Notes under the pieces: generated by a model | Databases searched by the model: none | What the model was told of the DNA's origin: nothing | What the model saw: only the letters and a program-made list of their open reading frames with translations | From: an uncultured Bifidobacteriaceae bacterium | Lineage (GTDB): Bacteria > Actinomycetota > Actinomycetes > Actinomycetales > Bifidobacteriaceae | Direction of reading: 5' to 3' | DNA length: 8,409 nt | Assembly: GCA_946891915.1 (NCBI GenBank) | Contig: CAMPNN010000039.1 | Coordinates: 1 to 8,409, forward strand | Translations under genes and position numbers: made by a program | Shown: piece after piece, positions 5,631 to 8,409 of the stretch | Layout of the letters: each line of letters begins with the position of its first letter | How positions within the stretch are numbered: the first letter of the stretch is position 1

Positions 5631-6485
5631 ATGATTAGTATGAGCGGAAAAGCAATACGTAAATGGTGGGCGTTATTTGCCTTGCCAACGTTTGCGGCTT
5701 TTATTATTGGTTTTGTTGCACCGTTTGTTATGGGCGTGTATTTGAGCTTTACCAAATTCCACACTGTTACAGACGGTAAGTTTGTTGGTATCCGTAATTA
5801 CCGCAAGGCATTTAGGGATCCACACTTTGTTCATTCGTTAATTTTTACTACGGCGTTTACTGTAGTCACCACTATTCTTATTAATGTGATTGCGTTTGCA
5901 ATTGCATATATGCTTACTAAGAAATTTAAGGGATCAAACGTTTTCCGCACCGTGTTCTTCATGCCAAATTTGATTGGTGGCATTGTGTTGGGTTATGTTT
6001 GGCAGCTTGTGCTTAATGGTATTTTGGCTTACTTCGGCCGTTCTATTACATATTCTGCTGTATATGGCTTCTGGGGTTTGGTGCTGCTTATTTGCTGGCA
6101 GCAAATCGGCTATATGATGATTATTTATATTGCAGGATTGCAGGCTCTCCCTGGTGACGTTATTGAGGCTGCCGCTGTTGATGGTGCAACCCCAATGCAA
6201 ACACTGTTTAAGATCACCATTCCTTTGATGATGCCATCAATTACTGTTTGCACGTTCTTAACAGTTACCAACGGATTCAAGCTCTTCGATCAGAACTTGG
6301 CTTTGACGAATGGTATGCCTTCGCATAAGTCTGAAATGTTGGCATTAAACATTTTCAACACGTTCTACGGACGTACAAACGGTGAAGGCGTTGGTCAGGC
6401 AAAGGCAGTTGTGTTCTTCGTGATTGTTGCTGTGCTTGCCTTGGTCCAGAATATGCTTACTAGGTCTAAGGAGGTAGTGGCATGA
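5631..6485 (+). CDS. CUT1-type sugar ABC transporter permease (MalF/UgpA-like)
   Basis: Inner permease subunit of a carbohydrate ABC importer, 284 aa. The first membrane segment is near residues 13-40, followed by about five more (around 70-96, 107-130, 145-170, 200-215 and 258-276). The cytoplasmic EAA loop that docks on the ATPase is clear: GDVIEAAAVDGATPMQTLFK (about 175-194) followed by ITIPLMMPS. FMPNLIGGIVLGYVWQ and the late NGFKLFDQNLALTNG are typical of the UgpA/MsmF group. The SD AAGGAGGAG ends 13 nt before ATG 5631, longer than usual. No better in-frame start exists because TGA lies at 5622-5624. Its stop overlaps the next gene's ATG in ATGA, indicating translational coupling. It is the first gene of the operon. 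The two SBPs upstream are the likely donors, although lacI on the opposite strand separates them. Confidence 0.95.
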   Translation: MISMSGKAIRKWWALFALPTFAAFIIGFVAPFVMGVYLSFTKFHTVTDGKFVGIRNYRKAFRDPHFVHSLIFTTAFTVVTTILINVIAFAIAYMLTKKFKGSNVFRTVFFMPNLIGGIVLGYVWQLVLNGILAYFGRSITYSAVYGFWGLVLLICWQQIGYMMIIYIAGLQALPGDVIEAAAVDGATPMQTLFKITIPLMMPSITVCTFLTVTNGFKLFDQNLALTNGMPSHKSEMLALNIFNTFYGRTNGEGVGQAKAVVFFVIVAVLALVQNMLTRSKEVVA

Positions 6486-7315
6486 ACGAGAAAATGAAGC
6501 ATTCTACACTGTGGACAATCTTCTTTACTGTTGTAAGCTTACTTTGGATTTTCCCAATTGCTATAGTTTTTATAAATTCATTCAAGTCGAAGATTTATAT
6601 TGCAAGCGAGCCTTTTACCCTCGACCCTAAGTCTTTTATTGGACTTGGAAATTATTCCCTCGGAATTGAGCGCACGAATCTCATCATGAGCTTCTGGTGG
6701 ACTATTATTATTACCGTCGGCTCTGTGATTTTGATTCTGCTTTGCACAGCAATGTGCGCATGGTGGATTGTTCGTGTGAACAATTGGGCGGCAAAGCTTC
6801 TGTACGTTTTGTTCCTATTCAACATGATTGTGCCATTCCAGATGGTTATGTTCACCCTTTCCGACATCACCAATAAGCTCGGATTGAATACTCCATGGGG
6901 ATTGTGGATTATTTACTTAGGCTTTGGTGCTGGTCTTGCAGTGTTTATTTTCACTGGCGTAATTAAGGGCATTCCGCAAGAGCTTGAAGAGTCTGCAATG
7001 ATTGATGGCGCTTCTGTGCCGCGCATATTCTTCCAGATTATTGTGCCGATTATGCGACCAGCAATCGTGTCTGTATCCATTTTGCAAACTATGTGGATTT
7101 GGAACGACTTCCTGCTTCCATACCTTACCTTGGACTTGAACAAGTACAAGACGGTTTCGATTGCAGTTCAGTATTTGAAGGGTGGCTATGGCTCCGTTGA
7201 AATGGGCGCTATGATGGGCTGCTTGGTTCTGGCCATTCTTCCAATTATCGTCTTCTACCTCATCTGCCAGAAGTACATTATTAAAGGCGTTATGGCTGGT
7301 GCGGTAAAAGGCTGA
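6482..7315 (+). CDS. CUT1-type sugar ABC transporter permease (MalG/UgpE-like)
   Basis: Partner permease, 277 aa, forming the heterodimeric channel with the preceding protein. The N-terminal membrane segment spans about 11-32, followed by FKS and a periplasmic region with LGNYSLGI. Further segments are near 71-96, 105-127, 141-163, 190-212 and 244-264. The EAA loop reads PQELEESAMIDGASVPRIFF (about 165-184) followed by QIIVPIMRPA. The WIWNDFLLPYL motif (205-215) is diagnostic for MalG-type permeases. An ideal SD AAGGAGGT (6468-6475) sits 6 nt before ATG 6482 inside the end of the upstream gene, and the start overlaps its stop by 4 nt. No ATP-binding subunit follows, so the pair probably uses a shared MsmK/UgpC-like ATPase encoded elsewhere. 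Confidence 0.95.
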   Translation: MNEKMKHSTLWTIFFTVVSLLWIFPIAIVFINSFKSKIYIASEPFTLDPKSFIGLGNYSLGIERTNLIMSFWWTIIITVGSVILILLCTAMCAWWIVRVNNWAAKLLYVLFLFNMIVPFQMVMFTLSDITNKLGLNTPWGLWIIYLGFGAGLAVFIFTGVIKGIPQELEESAMIDGASVPRIFFQIIVPIMRPAIVSVSILQTMWIWNDFLLPYLTLDLNKYKTVSIAVQYLKGGYGSVEMGAMMGCLVLAILPIIVFYLICQKYIIKGVMAGAVKG

Positions 7316-7339
7316 GATTTCTTCTCCTCCAAAATCTCA
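7313..7339 (+). other. Stop-codon hairpin with pyrimidine loop
   Basis: TGAGATTT (7313-7320, starting at the stop codon) pairs perfectly with AAATCTCA (7332-7339). The 11-nt loop carries CTTCTCCTCC, which resembles the 16S anti-SD. Nine loop bases (7322-7330) are complementary to the SD region of the first permease gene (5611-5619). It could be a minor 3' structure or a regulatory loop. Confidence 0.45.
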
Positions 7340-7351
7340 AGTGGTTAAAAT

Positions 7352-7394
7352 AATGGTGGTGACTACGGTCGTAAGATTTGTAGTCACCACCATT
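7352..7394 (+). terminator. 15-bp perfect hairpin after the permease genes
   Basis: AATGGTGGTGACTAC (7352-7366) pairs perfectly with 7380-7394 around a 13-nt loop. No clean T-run follows (GTATTGTTAG), so it is either an imperfect terminator or an mRNA-processing and stability hairpin that would lower expression of the YesL-like gene relative to the permeases. Confidence 0.55.
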
Positions 7395-7499
7395 GTATTG
7401 TTAGTAAGCGTATTAGTAAGCGTGCTAGTAACAAACGTATTGGTAATAAACGTATTGCTAATCGTATTGCTGGTAATCGTATTAGTAAGTCAGCTATAA
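7353..7499 (+). CDS. Possible 48-aa Val/Leu-rich small membrane peptide
   Basis: From ATG 7353 the frame stays open for 48 codons to TAA 7497-7499. The product would be almost entirely V, L, I, T and S (for example VLLVSVLVSVLV), so it would form a long hydrophobic segment with a single Arg at residue 8. The downstream two thirds are a degenerate repeat whose units are 12 or 15 nt, multiples of three, keeping the frame and the V-L pattern. Against it: there is no good SD, and the ATG lies in the stem of the 15-bp hairpin. It may be an untranslated spacer that only looks coding. No known family is recognised. Confidence 0.2.
   Translation: MVVTTVVRFVVTTIVLLVSVLVSVLVTNVLVINVLLIVLLVIVLVSQL
7395..7490. 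repeat. Degenerate tandem repeat, 12/15-nt units beginning GTATTG/GTATTA
   Basis: Six units start at 7395, 7410, 7422, 7437, 7452 and 7464, with a partial seventh at 7479. Units are 15, 12, 15, 15, 12 and 15 nt long, built around GTATTGNTAGTAA-like words ending in AGC, AAC or ATC. It is clearly repetitive but diverged. It fills the spacer between the permease hairpin and the YesL-like gene. Confidence 0.75.
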
Positions 7500-7533
7500 A
7501 TAGCGCAAACAGAAACATAAAGGAGATATCGTA

Positions 7534-8139
7534 ATGTTCTCGTTTGGTAGTCCGGATTCAAAGTTTGCGCAATGCATGGAAACATTTGCTAATACCGTGT
7601 GGCTTACCGTGCTTATGATTATTACCAGTATCCCCCTAATAACTATTGGTGCAGCCGTTTCTGCAGCTCACGATGTGGCAAGAAGGCTAGAGCAAGGTGA
7701 AGCGCATATGACAGCATTGTACTTCCGCGCTTTTTCCAGCAACTTTTTGAAATCTACAGTAATTTGGATTGTAATGGGGCCGCTTCTTGCGCTCATATTG
7801 TGGGCTTGGATTGCAGTTAGAATACCGCTGCTTTTAATCCCGCAATTTGCAATAAGCATAATCTGGATTCTTATAGTAGAATGGGTTTTCGCTTTACAAG
7901 CGCGTTTTGAAAACCATATTGGTCTAACTGTTTTGAATGCTCTTATTTTCAGCGTTGTATACTGGCAGGCGACGCTTGGGATGATTATTATAGATGCCGT
8001 TTTTGTAGGTCTTGTGGTTGCTTCAGTTATTTACTTTCCGCAAGGTTTGCCGCTGCTATTTTTCATTGGTTGGGGATCGACTATTATGCTTCACACGCCT
8101 TTGTTGGAGCGTATTTTTGTAAAGCATGTTAAGGAGTAA
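7534..8139 (+). CDS. YesL/DUF624-like membrane protein
   Basis: Integral membrane protein of 201 aa resembling the YesL (DUF624) family, whose members often sit beside CUT1 sugar ABC genes and whose molecular role is not established. The N-terminal signature is visible: FANTVWLTVLMIITSIPLITIGAA-type sequence (18-41) followed by AAHDVARRLEQGE and the AFSSNFLKSTVIW segment (66-78). About five membrane segments lie near 20-43, 74-96, 101-122, 131-155 and 157-181. The polypeptide ends in a basic tail, ERIFVKHVKE. An SD AAGGAG (7520-7525) lies 8 nt before ATG 7534. The gene follows the permease genes but is separated from them by a 15-bp hairpin and the GTATTG repeat, so it is transcribed by read-through or from a weak local promoter (TATAAA at 7495-7500, no good -35). 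Assignment is by motif resemblance. Confidence 0.8.
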   Translation: MFSFGSPDSKFAQCMETFANTVWLTVLMIITSIPLITIGAAVSAAHDVARRLEQGEAHMTALYFRAFSSNFLKSTVIWIVMGPLLALILWAWIAVRIPLLLIPQFAISIIWILIVEWVFALQARFENHIGLTVLNALIFSVVYWQATLGMIIIDAVFVGLVVASVIYFPQGLPLLFFIGWGSTIMLHTPLLERIFVKHVKE

Positions 8140-8148
8140 TTCTGCGTT

Positions 8149-8178
8149 AGTGTCTCGTTTTGCTTGTTTTGAGACACT
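8149..8178 (+). terminator. Hairpin after the YesL-like gene
   Basis: AGTGTCTC (8149-8156) pairs with GAGACACT (8171-8178) around a T-rich 14-nt loop, 9 nt after the stop codon. There is no T-run after the stem, so terminator activity is plausible by position but not proven. Confidence 0.5.
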
Positions 8179-8234
8179 GGTGCAGTTTGAATTTATTCGT
8201 GGACTATTTGACACTGGAATTTACTGGGTTTGTT

Positions 8235-8243
8235 TGTTATAAT
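8235..8243 (+). promoter_or_regulatory. Extended -10 promoter ahead of the GACA tract
   Basis: TGTTATAAT contains a perfect TATAAT (8238-8243) and the TG extension (8235-8236). A perfect TTGACA at 8208-8213 lies upstream but at 24 bp, too far to be its -35. The start would be near 8250. Confidence 0.55.
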
Positions 8244-8303
8244 TCCGCATGTTGATTTGGTAGTGGAGGTTGACAAACTTAGATTATGAAAAATATAATC
8301 CTC

Positions 8304-8378
<75 letters not shown>

Positions 8379-8391
8379 GTGACGTAATTTT

Positions 8392-8397
8392 TATAAT
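8392..8397 (+). promoter_or_regulatory. Possible -10 box near the right edge
   Basis: TATAAT lies 32 bp after the GACA tract in very AT-rich sequence without a good -35. It could drive a gene beyond the window, which would place the repeat tract just upstream of the core promoter. The evidence is weak. Confidence 0.25.
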
Positions 8398-8409
8398 TTT
8401 TACTACTCT

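Overview
The window looks like chromosomal DNA from a low-GC member of the Bifidobacteriaceae, most likely Gardnerella or a close relative. This rests on AT-rich genes with good Shine-Dalgarno (SD) sites, actinobacterial-style sugar ABC proteins, a LacI-family regulator and long hairpins that often lack a clean U-tract. I could not run a database search, so the genus is inferred.

Layout, left to right. Bases 1-88 form a 38-bp perfect inverted repeat around a 12-nt loop, reaching the window edge. A histidine-phosphatase gene (94-804) follows, with its ribosome-binding site inside the right arm. Next come two tandem paralogous sugar-binding proteins (SBPs) of a CUT1-type ABC importer (1020-2432 and 2708-4054), each with its own promoter and each followed by a hairpin terminator or terminator-like structure. 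The second is codon-optimised and has a canonical lipobox. The first has lost the aligned lipobox Cys. A LacI/GalR-family regulator (4316-5329, minus strand) converges on the second SBP gene and diverges from an operon of two CUT1 permease genes (5631-6485 and 6482-7315, overlapping by 4 nt). A YesL/DUF624-like membrane protein (7534-8139) follows, behind a strong hairpin and a degenerate in-frame 12/15-nt repeat. The right end (8140-8409) has no convincing gene. It carries an extended -10 promoter, a (GACA)14 tetranucleotide tract and an intrinsic terminator whose stem is built from the last repeat unit.

How the genes work together. The SBPs capture a sugar or oligosaccharide at the cell surface and pass it to the two-permease channel. 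No ATPase is encoded here, so a shared MsmK/UgpC-type ATPase elsewhere is expected. LacI-type operator-like palindromes lie over the lacI promoter, the permease -35 and the second SBP's -35. This suggests one sugar-responsive, autoregulated regulon that controls binding protein and permeases from separate promoters. The YesL-like protein fits this context, but its role is unknown.

Most unusual elements: the long hairpin that sequesters an SD, the diverging SBP pair with a relocated lipobox, the hydrophobic VL-rich in-frame repeat, and the (GACA)14 tract embedded in a very short predicted transcription unit.
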